A stretch of DNA of 64,000 nt from WTFY01 sp965220895 (GCA_965220895.1 OZ244850.1:310001-374000), one strand, 5' to 3'; positions 37,325 to 45,679 are shown, counted from the stretch's first letter. Notes: generated from the letters alone by a model not told the origin. Program-made: numbers and translations.

Positions 37325-37925
37325 TAACAGTTTTGTACCGCGCCACTGCGGGTTAACAGTGGCAAAGAGGCCCCTCCGGATCGTGCAACAGGGGCACAGC
37401 GGCCAAGCCGCCGATCCATCTTCAATACCAGCCTGTGTACAGCGGTATCCAGGCATCAGGATTCAGGTCTTCGGGCCCGTCTCCATCTTCAACGTCCTTC
37501 AAGGACTCAGGGCATGTCTGTAACAGGGCCTGTCCATCTTCAACGCAAGGCATTCAGCCTACGGCACGTGCGGGTTCGCCTGCGCGTGACATTTATCCAC
37601 GCCCGTGAACGGCACACCGGTCTGATCTTCGGGATCAGGCAGGAATGCTGCGCACAGGGCCGTTTATTTCAATCCCGTGGAGCGTATCCACACAATTCAA
37701 AAGGAGGGTATTCCCATCTTCAGAAACGCCCTGAACGGGCACCTTGACCGGTACAGAGTCACTCTTCCACCGAAGAGAATCTGTACGGCCTTGACTGAGG
37801 CCCATTCAAGTCATTACGGGAGTTGTGTCCCATGGGCGTACTCGTGAAAGCGAATCCTCGTAGCCAAGGCTACCAGGAGCCTAGAAACACTCACCGAAGA
37901 GAGAGAACACGGAAAGGCTTGAACC
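37325..37925 (+). ncRNA. Candidate structured leader or non-coding RNA before the recombinase gene
   Basis: 600 bases with no convincing gene but several strong hairpins on the sense strand: GTCCTT/AAGGAC (37494-37506); CTGATC/GATCAG (37622-37638); GCCC/GGGC (37728-37740); a nested pair GTACAG/CTGTAC (37751-37756, 37781-37786) around CTCTTC/GAAGAG (37762-37767, 37772-37777); and TCCT-C-GTAGCC with GGCTAC-C-AGGA (37855-37878). The last lies 48 bases before the ATG. An 11-base motif recurs among them. This matches no riboswitch, group I or group II intron that I can name. It is an RNA only by inference from the pairing. Confidence 0.45.
37415..37723 (+). repeat. Recurrent TCCATCTTCAA motif
   Basis: TCCATCTTCAA occurs exactly at 37415-37425, 37482-37492 and 37533-37543, and a variant CCCATCTTCAG at 37713-37723. 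The spacing is irregular (67, 51 and 180 bases), so this is not a CRISPR array. The copies sit next to or between hairpins of the recombinase leader and may be protein- or RNA-binding sites. Confidence 0.65.
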
Positions 37926-38792
37926 ATGAGAAATCTTAATCACCAGTTGAAACAGCTCTGCCGGCACTGCCGGGAGGGCAGCTATGCCACGCAGAGGAAC
38001 CGGGAACGCATGCTGACACTGATCGCCAACGAACTGCACGACATGGGCTATCGAAAGATGCAGGCCAGATCCCTGAAGCCCAAGCACATCGAGGCCCTGG
38101 TACAGAAATGGCAGGACAACAACCTGTCCATCGGGACCATCAAAAACCGGATGGCGGTACTACGTTGGTGGGCCAACAAGGTCAACAAGCAAAACGTCAT
38201 CGCCCGATCCAATGAATTCTATGGCATCCCGGACCGAAGGTTCGTCACGAATGAAAGCAAGGCCAGGGACATTACCCGGGAACAGTTGGGCAAGGTCAAG
38301 GACATCCATGTGCGCATGAGTCTTGAACTGCAGCGGGCCTTTGGACTGAGAAGGGAAGAAGCCATGAAGTTCAACCCCAGTTACGCGGATCAAGGCGACA
38401 ATATCAAATTGAAGGCCAGCTGGACCAAGGGCGGCAAACCACGAACCATTCCCGTTCGAACAGAACATCAAAGAGAGGTCCTTGATCGTGCCCGGGCCCT
38501 TGCCGGCTTCGGCTCCCTGATCCCGCCGCAGCGAAGTTATGTACAGCAGCTGAGAGTCTGCGAGGGCCATACCACGAGAGCCGGGCTCTCCAGGATGCAC
38601 GGGCTGCGCCATGCCTATGCCCAGGAGCGTTACGAGGAACTGACCGGCTGGAAGTGTCCGGCTGCAGGGGGACCGGACAGCAAGTCACTGGCCCCGGAAC
38701 AAAGAGAGGTGGACCACGAGGCCCGGCTGACGATCAGCCAGGAACTCGGACATGAGAGAGAACAGATCAGCACAGCCTACCTGTCGAGGTAG
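37926..38792 (+). CDS. Tyrosine recombinase (integrase-domain protein)
   Basis: 288 residues. The N-terminal 110 residues form a helical core-binding domain (TLIANELHDMGYRKM, LVQKWQDNNLSIGTIKNRM). The catalytic part shows arginine in AFGLRREEAMKF, the HxxR-type box MHGLRHAYAQERY, and ELGHEREQISTAYLSR with the late histidine and the nucleophilic tyrosine four residues from the end. It belongs to the group often annotated only as integrase domain-containing protein. ATG 37926; upstream is the long structured leader. It is distinct from the P4-type integrase downstream, so the island encodes two recombinases. Confidence 0.82.
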   Translation: MRNLNHQLKQLCRHCREGSYATQRNRERMLTLIANELHDMGYRKMQARSLKPKHIEALVQKWQDNNLSIGTIKNRMAVLRWWANKVNKQNVIARSNEFYGIPDRRFVTNESKARDITREQLGKVKDIHVRMSLELQRAFGLRREEAMKFNPSYADQGDNIKLKASWTKGGKPRTIPVRTEHQREVLDRARALAGFGSLIPPQRSYVQQLRVCEGHTTRAGLSRMHGLRHAYAQERYEELTGWKCPAAGGPDSKSLAPEQREVDHEARLTISQELGHEREQISTAYLSR

Positions 38793-38832
38793 CTGCGGCA
38801 ATTGCAACGAAAAAAGTATGAGGAACCCAACC

Positions 38833-39015
38833 ATGAACTACAGGATTGTAAGACTGAAGGATGTCCAGCGCATGACCGGACTCTCCCGTTCTACCATTTA
38901 CGCTCAGATCGCCAAGGGCAATTTCCCGAAACAGATCCAACTGACCGGAGCCCGCTCGGTCGGCTGGCATGAGCATGCCGTAGTGCAGTGGATCGAATCG
39001 AGGCAGCAGATGTGA
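38833..39015 (+). CDS. AlpA-family DNA-binding regulator/excisionase
   Basis: 60 residues starting MNYRIVRLKDVQRMTGLSRSTIYAQIAKGNFP, the AlpA/MerR-like winged helix, and ending GWHEHAVVQWIESRQ. Members activate or control integrase genes or act as excision factors in P4-like elements. ATG 38833 was chosen because GAGGA lies eight bases upstream; upstream in-frame starts have no good site. It is 40 bases after the first recombinase and convergent with the P4-type integrase. Confidence 0.85.
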   Translation: MNYRIVRLKDVQRMTGLSRSTIYAQIAKGNFPKQIQLTGARSVGWHEHAVVQWIESRQQM

Positions 39016-39033
39016 TGTTGGAAAGGCTGATAC

Positions 39034-40269
39034 TCAGCTGTTGGCCGCTTTGGAGAATAGCGGAATCACCTTGCCGGATACCCGCATCTCGTCCAGGTAA
39101 TCCGCCCACCATTGCATCATGGTTCGGCGCTCGTTCAAATAGCGAGCATGGTAGGTATAGGCAGCCCGCACACTGTTTCGCTCCATATGGGCCAGCTGGC
39201 GTTCGATTGCATCCGGGTTGAAGCCGGACTCGTTCAGAATCGAGGAGGCGGTGGCCCGAAACCCATGCGGCACAGCCTTGCTCTTGCCCTCGACGGTCCC
39301 GTCGTAGCCCAGCTTGAAGATCGCCTGGCGCATGGTATTGTCCGACATCTCACGGGAGCGGTTCCGCTCCGAAGGAAACACCAGATCGTATTTACCGGTC
39401 ATGCCATGCAACAGCTCGATGAGTTCCAGGGCCTGCCGGGATAACGGCACCAGGTGTTCATTGCTCATCTTCATACGATCCGCAGAGATGCGCCAGACCT
39501 TATCCTCAAGATCAAACTCCTCCCAGCGCGCTTTCCGCAACTCCCCGGAACGCACAAAGGTCAGCAGCAGCAACTTGATGGCCCGCTGGGTCAGCTTGCG
39601 TCCCCGATCACTGTAGTTTTCCAGTTCTTTCAAAAACTGCGGCAACTCCTCTCTGGGCAGTGAAGCCCGGTGCTGGACCTTTCTCTGCTTGACGATACCA
39701 TCCAGGTCCGAGGCCGGGTTACTGGTCGCAATGCCTCGCTGGATGGCAAAGCGGCAGATGGCCCGGATGGCCTGGTTGACCCGGCTGGCCACATCCAGCG
39801 CTCCGCGGGCCTCGATCTTTCGAATCGTAGCAATGATCCTCTGGGGGGTGATCTCATCGATGGGCAAGCGTCCCAGATCCCTGAACGTATTGTCTTCCAG
39901 GCGTTTCAGGACACGGGCGGCATGAGAGGGACTCCAGGTGCCCCTGCAGTGCTCCCACCACTGGCGGGCAACGGCTTCAAACTCATCGGCCTGTTGGACC
40001 TGCTTTGCCTCCTTGCGGACCTCGCTTGGGTCCTGGCCGTTCTCGAGTTGAGTCCGGGCCTTTCTTCGCCTTTCCCGAGCTTCCTTGAGACTGACTGTGG
40101 GATAGACCCCCAAGGCCAGGGTGTTCCTCTTACCGCAGAATCGATAATCCAGGCGCCAATACTTGCTACCATTTGTCTTAACGAGCAGATACATGCCGAC
40201 GCCATCCGCAATCCGGTAGTCACTGGCACGGGGTTTTGCCGCCTTGAGGCGTGTGTTGGTGAGGGGCAT
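39034..40269 (-). CDS. P4-type tyrosine integrase
   Basis: 411 residues. The N-terminal 85 form the DUF4102 arm-binding domain (LTNTRLKAAKPRASDYRIADGVG). A core-binding domain follows. The catalytic domain has arginine in LTFVRSGELRKARWEEFD, the HGFRATASSILNE box, LAHMERNSVRAAYTYHARYL with the tyrosine region, and QWWADYLDEM near the end. All catalytic positions look intact. It lies directly next to the 3' end of tRNA-Leu, the usual target of this family. TACTGTCA-type repeats overlap its promoter region, suggesting self-control. Confidence 0.95.
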   Translation of the reverse strand: MPLTNTRLKAAKPRASDYRIADGVGMYLLVKTNGSKYWRLDYRFCGKRNTLALGVYPTVSLKEARERRRKARTQLENGQDPSEVRKEAKQVQQADEFEAVARQWWEHCRGTWSPSHAARVLKRLEDNTFRDLGRLPIDEITPQRIIATIRKIEARGALDVASRVNQAIRAICRFAIQRGIATSNPASDLDGIVKQRKVQHRASLPREELPQFLKELENYSDRGRKLTQRAIKLLLLTFVRSGELRKARWEEFDLEDKVWRISADRMKMSNEHLVPLSRQALELIELLHGMTGKYDLVFPSERNRSREMSDNTMRQAIFKLGYDGTVEGKSKAVPHGFRATASSILNESGFNPDAIERQLAHMERNSVRAAYTYHARYLNERRTMMQWWADYLDEMRVSGKVIPLFSKAANS

Positions 40270-40272
40270 AAA

Positions 40273-40322
40273 TGACAGTACTTTTTAAATTGAATCGAAA
40301 AGTACTGTCAAATGTACTGTCA
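40273..40322. promoter_or_regulatory. Integrase arm-site-like repeats, integrase end
   Basis: TACTGTCA at 40303-40310 and 40315-40322, spaced 12 bases, and the inverted form TGACAGTA at 40273-40280. They lie within 55 bases upstream of the integrase start codon. The octamer and spacing match those at the far end of the island (21967-21986). Confidence 0.6.
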
Positions 40323-40338
40323 TTTTTCCCGGATGTCA

Positions 40339-40469
40339 ATGAACGTCGCTGGACGCTGGAAAACGACAGAAACAATTTAAGATACTGTTATTATAGTATT
40401 TTATGGACGTTTCTGGATTTCCTCGGACGTTTTCGGATAGTTCAATTGGTGCCGATGGCCGGACTCGAA
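40339..40469. repeat. Integrase-proximal attachment region at tRNA-Leu
   Basis: Repeat partner of 21782-21911. It runs from between the integrase gene and the tRNA into the last 20 or so bases of tRNA-Leu, ending at GGACTCGAA. Because the part outside the tRNA is also repeated, both copies seem to derive from the same type of element rather than from the original chromosome. Confidence 0.75.
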
Positions 40470-40533
40470 CCGGCACGAGGTTTCCCTCACTAGCCCCTCA
40501 AGCTAGCGCGTCTACCAATTCCGCCACATCGGC
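40447..40533 (-). tRNA. tRNA-Leu(GAG)
   Basis: On the minus strand the 87-base gene starts GCCGATGTGGCGGAATTGG. The acceptor arms GCCGATG/CATCGGC pair perfectly, the anticodon stem-loop CTAGC-TTGAGGG-GCTAG gives GAG, a long variable arm (GAGGGAAACCTC) follows as in leucine tRNAs, the T arm holds GGTTCGAGTCC, and CCA is encoded. It is the integration target of the island and in relatives lies between secG and nuoA. Confidence 0.97.
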
Positions 40534-40631
40534 TGTGCTGGCTATTCTAACGCAAGAGACCGAACCCAAACCCCGCCCCTTTCAGAACCGGTTGCAGGTA
40601 ATCGCATGATCCGGCTTACGGATTCTGGGAA

Positions 40632-41039
40632 TCAGTTGGTGTCCGCACCCGCTGCAGGGGTATTTTCCTGGGGTATTTCCGGCAGGTCGGATACAGCGGA
40701 TTCCGGTGCGGGCTGCACCTGTGGCAGGCTTTCCTCCACCGGCACCTCGACCACCTCCTCGATGACCTGCACTGACTGATCAATGACACTTTCTGCCACC
40801 GGGCGGTGAGTGGCCAGATAGGCCAGCAACAGGCTGTTGGCAAAGAACAAGGTCGCAAGAATAGCCGTTGCCCGCGTCAGGAAAGTTGCCGATCCCCGTG
40901 CTCCAAAAACTGTCCCTGATGCGCCGCTGCCAAAGGCTGCACCGACATCAGCACCCTTGCCGTGCTGAATCAGCACCAGACCGATAATGCCGATGGCCAA
41001 CAGCACATCGACCGCCACCAGTATGCTATATAACATCAT
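40632..41039 (-). CDS. secG: Preprotein translocase subunit SecG
   Basis: Small membrane partner of SecYE that eases protein export. The 135-residue product has two helices (about 4-24 and 54-74) around the conserved GADVGAAFGSGASGTVFGARGSATFLTR. The acidic, proline-rich C-terminal tail (residues 80-135) is longer than in E. coli and is variable in the family. ATG 41039 was chosen; the open frame upstream runs into tpiA. It follows tpiA by 37 bases and precedes tRNA-Leu. Confidence 0.95.
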   Translation of the reverse strand: MMLYSILVAVDVLLAIGIIGLVLIQHGKGADVGAAFGSGASGTVFGARGSATFLTRATAILATLFFANSLLLAYLATHRPVAESVIDQSVQVIEEVVEVPVEESLPQVQPAPESAVSDLPEIPQENTPAAGADTN

Positions 41040-41076
41040 GTGCCTGTCTTCCTGTTCCTGTCCTGATGAGACGTCC

Positions 41077-41829
41077 CTATGCACCGGAGGCCGCAATCGC
41101 GACAAAGTCTTCTGCCTTGAGTGATGCACCCCCGATCAGACCCCCGTCAATATCATTTTCCTGCAGCAGTGCACCGGCGTTTTCAGATTTCATGCTGCCT
41201 CCATACAGGATGCGGATACCGCCTGCAATCCCTTCATCCTGCCTACCCAGCCTGTCACGAACGAATGCATGCACCTGCTGGGCCTGCTCTGGAGTGGCAG
41301 TCTTGCCGGTGCCGATGGCCCAGACGGGCTCATACGCAATGACCGCATTGCCGAAGCCTTCGATTCCCGAGCGCGCCAGGACAGCATCCAGCTGACGTGC
41401 AATGACCGACTCGGTTTGCCCGCCTTCTCGCTCCTCCAGGGTCTCGCCTACACAGAGAATTGGAATCAGGCTGTGCTCCTGGGCTCGCTCAAACTTTGCC
41501 GCTACCAGTGCATCGCTCTCCCCGTAGATATGGCGCCTTTCCGAGTGCCCGATGATCACATACGTGCAGCCAAGCTCGCGGATCATGGCCGCTGAAACTT
41601 CTCCCGTATAGGCACCTTGTGCCTGGTCCGAACAGTCCTGTGCACCGAGCGCAATTCCGGTGCCCTGTAACAGCTGACCTGCATGCTGCAGGTAGACAAA
41701 CGGCGGACACACGGCCACCTCTATGGCCCCGACCGTTGAAATTTTCCCGGTAATCCCTGCGAGGAGTTCCGAAACCGACTCCAGTGAGCCGTTCAGTTTC
41801 CAGTTTCCGGCGACCAGAGTCTGGCGCAT
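41077..41829 (-). CDS. tpiA: Triosephosphate isomerase
   Basis: Interconverts dihydroxyacetone phosphate and glyceraldehyde 3-phosphate in glycolysis. 250 residues with all active-site segments: GNWKLNGS (lysine), IIGHSERR (histidine), AYEPVWAIGTGKTA (catalytic glutamate and the mobile lid) and LYGGSMKSENA (phosphate loop). Normal length. It lies between glmM (106-base gap) and secG. Confidence 0.98.
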   Translation of the reverse strand: MRQTLVAGNWKLNGSLESVSELLAGITGKISTVGAIEVAVCPPFVYLQHAGQLLQGTGIALGAQDCSDQAQGAYTGEVSAAMIRELGCTYVIIGHSERRHIYGESDALVAAKFERAQEHSLIPILCVGETLEEREGGQTESVIARQLDAVLARSGIEGFGNAVIAYEPVWAIGTGKTATPEQAQQVHAFVRDRLGRQDEGIAGGIRILYGGSMKSENAGALLQENDIDGGLIGGASLKAEDFVAIAASGA

Positions 41830-41935
41830 CAGGTGATTCGTCCGTTAAAAATTAAAAGTGCGCAGCTTACCCACCACGGCATGATTTCGCAAACTCCGGA
41901 GAATGTGCAGGTGCACCAGTAACGGGTGCCTGCTC

Positions 41936-43270
41936 TCAGCAGGAGGCGGAGACCTGTTCTGCGATATGCTGGGCCAGTTTCTCTACCTTGATCGCATCCA
42001 CACCCTCGACCATAACCCGCACCAGGGGTTCGGTGCCAGATGGTCGCAACAGCACACGTCCGGACTCTCCAAGGTCGGACTCGGCATCCCGGATGACCTG
42101 CTGAATTTCTGGTGTACTGTCGATGTCGATCTTGGACCGCACCGGGATATTGATCAGGGTCTGGGGATACTTGTACATGCCGGACTTGGCCTCGTACAGG
42201 CTCTTCTGTGCGGTGACCAGAATCTGCAGCACCTGCAGTGCGGAAATGATGGCATCACAGGTGGTCATGCGGTCCAGGCTGATGATATGACCGGAAGGCT
42301 CCCCGCCGAGGATCCAGGAGTGCTCCTGCAGCATCTCAACGACGTGGCGGTCTCCCACCGAGGCGCGCTTGAAGCCGATTCCGGCATCTCGCAGGGCATG
42401 TTCCAGTCCGAGGTTGCTCATCTGGGTCCCGACGACACCTCCCTGCAGGGTGTTTTCCGACTTCCTCGCCTGTGCGATCAAGAACAGCAACTCGTCCCCG
42501 TCCACGGTGGCACCGGTATGGTCCGCCATGATCAGGCGGTCGCCGTCGCCGTCAATTGCAATCCCGAGGTCGGCCTGATGTTCCAGTACCGCTGCACCCA
42601 GCAACTTGGGATCATTGGCGCCGCAGTCCTCGTTGATGTTGAAGCCGTTGGGCTGCGATGCCGTGCTGATCACTTCCGCGCCCAGTTCCGTGAACACACT
42701 GGGGGCGATCTGGTAGGTGGCCCCATGGGCACAATCGACCACGATCCTCAATCCGTGCAAGCGGATGTGGGTCGGTACGGTACTTTTGCAAAACTCGATG
42801 TAGCGCCCAGCAGCATCGTTGACCCGTTCCGCCTTGCCCAGTTTGTCGGCACTGACGACCGCCAAGGCGCGCTCCATCCGGTTTTCAATTTCGACCTCTG
42901 CCTCATCGGACAGCTTCCTGCCTTCCGAGGAAAAAAACTTCACGCCATTGTCGGTGTAACAGTTGTGGGATGCGCTGATGACGATACCGGCTGCCGCCCG
43001 AAGCGTGCGGGTCAGGTAAGCTACGGCCGGAGTCGGCATGGGTCCCAGCAAGCGGCTGTTGGCCCCGGCAGCAGACAGTCCCGCTTCCAGTCCGGATTCA
43101 AACATGTAGCCTGAAATACGCGTGTCCTTGCCGATCAGCACCAGGCTCCTGTCATCGGTGCACAGCGTGGAACCGGCCGCCCAGCCGAGTTTCAGCACGA
43201 AATCCGGCGTCATCACGCCATCGCCTACGCGACCACGTATACCGTCAGTGCCAAAAAACTTTCGCCCCAT
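41936..43270 (-). CDS. glmM: Phosphoglucosamine mutase
   Basis: Converts glucosamine-6-phosphate to glucosamine-1-phosphate for cell-wall and lipopolysaccharide precursors. 444 residues: FGTDGIRG at the N-terminus, the phosphoserine loop ISASHNCYTDNGVKFF, the metal loop DGDGDRLI, sugar-binding GGEPSGHII and the phosphate-binding PSGTEPLVRVMVEG. The residue after SASHN is cysteine where proline is usual. In relatives folP normally lies between ftsH and this gene; it is absent here (141-base gap). Confidence 0.97.
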   Translation of the reverse strand: MGRKFFGTDGIRGRVGDGVMTPDFVLKLGWAAGSTLCTDDRSLVLIGKDTRISGYMFESGLEAGLSAAGANSRLLGPMPTPAVAYLTRTLRAAAGIVISASHNCYTDNGVKFFSSEGRKLSDEAEVEIENRMERALAVVSADKLGKAERVNDAAGRYIEFCKSTVPTHIRLHGLRIVVDCAHGATYQIAPSVFTELGAEVISTASQPNGFNINEDCGANDPKLLGAAVLEHQADLGIAIDGDGDRLIMADHTGATVDGDELLFLIAQARKSENTLQGGVVGTQMSNLGLEHALRDAGIGFKRASVGDRHVVEMLQEHSWILGGEPSGHIISLDRMTTCDAIISALQVLQILVTAQKSLYEAKSGMYKYPQTLINIPVRSKIDIDSTPEIQQVIRDAESDLGESGRVLLRPSGTEPLVRVMVEGVDAIKVEKLAQHIAEQVSASC

Positions 43271-43411
43271 ACGCGTCTCCGATCAGTCCCCGAAACCGGA
43301 TGTCAAAAGAGCCTCGACATGCAAGTGTTTAAAGCGCGTGGTTTGCCCGCCTGACAGACCCCGGCCCCCGAATGCCTTCTCACCGGAGGCTCCGGGCAAT
43401 ACGGTCCGCAG

Positions 43412-45334
43412 TCAGTGTTCGCTGGCCGGGCCACCAATCGGGTCCGAGTCCTTGGAAGAACCCTCTTTCGGCGATTTGGCCGTCTTTCCCGATGTTGGTT
43501 CATCATCCATGTCCACCCAGTCCTGTGGCGGCCGCGGTTCTTCCCCAGCCATGATGTCGTCAATTTGTTCGGTGTCCAGCGTTTCATACTTCACCAGGGC
43601 TTTCGCCATCATGTGAAGCTTGTCCATGTTCTCCTTGATCAGCTTCACCGTACGCTCATAGTTGACATCGATGATGCGTCGCACTTCCTGGTCAATCGAA
43701 TTGGCCGTGTCATCCGATACCGTTTTGTGCTGGGTGACGGAATGGCCCAGGAACACCTCGCCATCCTCATCCCCGTAGGACAGCGGGCCCATCTTTTCTG
43801 ACAATCCCCACTTGGTGACCATCGCACGTGCAATTTCGGTCGCCCGCTCGATGTCATTGGAGGCACCGGTGGTCACCGCCTCGTCACCAAATATGAGTTC
43901 TTCGGCGACCCGCCCGCCAAACAGGCTTGAAATCTGGCTCTCCAGGCGCTGCCGGCTGTGACTGTAGCGGTCCTCTTCCGGCAAGAACATGGTCACTCCC
44001 AGGGCACGACCTCGAGGGATAATCGTGACCTTGTAGACCGGGTCATGCTCGGGTACCAGACGGCCCACGATCGCGTGGCCCGACTCGTGGTAGGCGGTCA
44101 ACTCTTTCTCCTCGTCGCTCATCACCATGGATTTGCGCTCCGCACCCATGAGGATCTTGTCCTTGGCGCGTTCAAACTCCTCCATGTCCACGGTACGCTT
44201 GTTGGCGCGCGCCGCAAACAGTGCAGCCTCGTTCACCAGATTCGCCAGATCGGCGCCTGAAAATCCCGGCGTTCCCCGGGCAATGAAATCGGCGCGCACA
44301 TCCTTGCCGACCGGCACCTTGCGCATGTGCACTTTCAGGATCAGCTCGCGCCCGCGGATATCCGGCAGGGGCACGGTCACCTGGCGGTCAAACCGACCGG
44401 GACGCAGCAGGGCCGGATCAAGTACATCGGGGCGGTTGGTGGCTGCGATCACGATCACGCCCGCGTTGCCGTCAAAACCGTCCATCTCCACCAGCAACTG
44501 ATTCAGGGTCTGCTCACGTTCGTCATGGCCGCCACCCAGTCCGGCACCTCGATGGCGCCCGACGGCATCGATCTCGTCGATGAAAATGATACAGGGAGAA
44601 TGCTTCTTGGCCTGGTTGAACATGTCGCGTACGCGGGATGCCCCGACCCCGACAAACATCTCCACGAAATCCGAGCCCGAGATGGTAAAGAACGGCACCT
44701 TGGCTTCCCCGGCGATCGCCTTGGCCAGCAGGGTCTTACCTGTCCCTGGCGGGCCGATCATGAGGACACCGCGAGGAATCTTGCCTCCCAGTTTCTGGAA
44801 CTTGGCCGGGTCGCGCAGGAACTCCACCAGTTCGGAGACCTCATCCTTGGCCTCTTCCACGCCGGCAACGTCATTGAAGGTAACCTTGATCTGGTCCTCA
44901 CCCATCAGCCGGGCCTTGCTTTTGCCAAACGACATGGCACCTCGGCCGGTGCCGCCACCCTGCATCTGCCGCATGAAGAATATCCACACGCCGATCAGCA
45001 ACAGCATGGGGAACCAGCTGATCAGGATGTCGAGCAGCAGTGAGCGCGGCTTGGTCTCGCCGGCCTCGATCTCCACATCATGATCCAGCAGATCCTTGAC
45101 TAGGCCCGGGTCTCCGGGACTGAAGGTTTCGAAGGATTCACCATTTTCATAGGTGCCCTCGATCCGGCGCCCGTCCGGGCTGATCAGCACGGACCGTACA
45201 TTATTGGAATACACCTGCTCGATGAACTTCGAATACGAAAGCTCAGTCGGGGATTCCGGACGGGGTGCGAAGTTGTTGAACACGGTCATCAGGACCACTG
45301 CAATCACCGCCCAGAGCAACAAATTTTTAACCAT
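43412..45334 (-). CDS. ftsH: ATP-dependent zinc metalloprotease FtsH
   Basis: Membrane-anchored AAA protease that degrades misfolded membrane proteins and regulators such as sigma-32 and LpxC in relatives. About 640 residues: two N-terminal helices (about 2-22 and 96-116) around a periplasmic domain, Walker A GPPGTGKTLL, Walker B IIFIDEIDAVG, second region of homology TNRPDVLDPALLRPGRFD and the zinc site HESGHA. I chose ATG 45334 (MVKNLLLWAVIAVV); the longer frame begins with TTG. rlmE, usual upstream partner, is missing. Confidence 0.97.
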   Translation of the reverse strand: MVKNLLLWAVIAVVLMTVFNNFAPRPESPTELSYSKFIEQVYSNNVRSVLISPDGRRIEGTYENGESFETFSPGDPGLVKDLLDHDVEIEAGETKPRSLLLDILISWFPMLLLIGVWIFFMRQMQGGGTGRGAMSFGKSKARLMGEDQIKVTFNDVAGVEEAKDEVSELVEFLRDPAKFQKLGGKIPRGVLMIGPPGTGKTLLAKAIAGEAKVPFFTISGSDFVEMFVGVGASRVRDMFNQAKKHSPCIIFIDEIDAVGRHRGAGLGGGHDEREQTLNQLLVEMDGFDGNAGVIVIAATNRPDVLDPALLRPGRFDRQVTVPLPDIRGRELILKVHMRKVPVGKDVRADFIARGTPGFSGADLANLVNEAALFAARANKRTVDMEEFERAKDKILMGAERKSMVMSDEEKELTAYHESGHAIVGRLVPEHDPVYKVTIIPRGRALGVTMFLPEEDRYSHSRQRLESQISSLFGGRVAEELIFGDEAVTTGASNDIERATEIARAMVTKWGLSEKMGPLSYGDEDGEVFLGHSVTQHKTVSDDTANSIDQEVRRIIDVNYERTVKLIKENMDKLHMMAKALVKYETLDTEQIDDIMAGEEPRPPQDWVDMDDEPTSGKTAKSPKEGSSKDSDPIGGPASEH

Positions 45335-45679
45335 GTCGTTCAAGAACTACCTCGTAGTCTGGATTCAAATCCCTTTAATGCCTAACTATACCGTGATTCT
45401 GCCACCCATACACCTGTTGTGTGCATCCCATCGCAAAACCACTTGTATGAAAATCAATGTCTTACAGAGTCAGTTTCCCCTTTTCGCTGCACCCTGAACC
45501 CCTGGTCAGCCCCGTTTTTCACGGCCGACATCCGGTGCGCCTGTACCAGGGATGCCCGAACACCACGCAAGTACCCTGAAATTCAGCCGAATCCTGCCCT
45601 GAATACTACTATACTTGGGGCGAATCCACATAAAACAAGGCGGATCCCAAGGACCAGACCCCGGCCGGCCCAAAATCTG
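45335..45679. other. Intergenic region between greA and ftsH
   Basis: 345 bases in which rlmE would be expected by comparison with related genomes. No frame with rlmE features is visible on either strand. The only signal I see is a sigma-32-like promoter for ftsH, annotated separately. Confidence 0.5.
45613..45639 (-). promoter_or_regulatory. Candidate heat-shock (sigma-32) promoter of ftsH
   Basis: On the minus strand CTTGTT (45639-45634) and CCCCAAGT (45620-45613) are 13 bases apart, close to the sigma-32 pattern CTTGAA / CCCCATNT. It lies about 275 bases before the ftsH ATG. ftsH is a heat-shock gene in E. coli. The -35 is imperfect and the leader would be long. Confidence 0.35.

Larger units (their letters stand above)
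21884..40449. mobile_element. tRNA-Leu integrative island (P4-type integrase) loaded with defence genes
   Basis: An 18.6-kb element bounded by the intact 3' end of tRNA-Leu (40447-40469) and a degraded copy at 21884-21911. The P4-type integrase gene lies next to the tRNA, and arm-like repeats sit inside both ends. Cargo: SIR2 protein, GmrSD enzyme, type I restriction-modification, ion channel, AbiE pair, second tyrosine recombinase with structured leader, AlpA. No conjugation, replication or virion genes are visible, so it would need a helper to move between cells. Confidence 0.8.

Noticed and set aside
37415..37723. CRISPR array
   Set aside because: The repeats are only 11 bases, irregularly spaced, few in number, and no cas genes are in the window.
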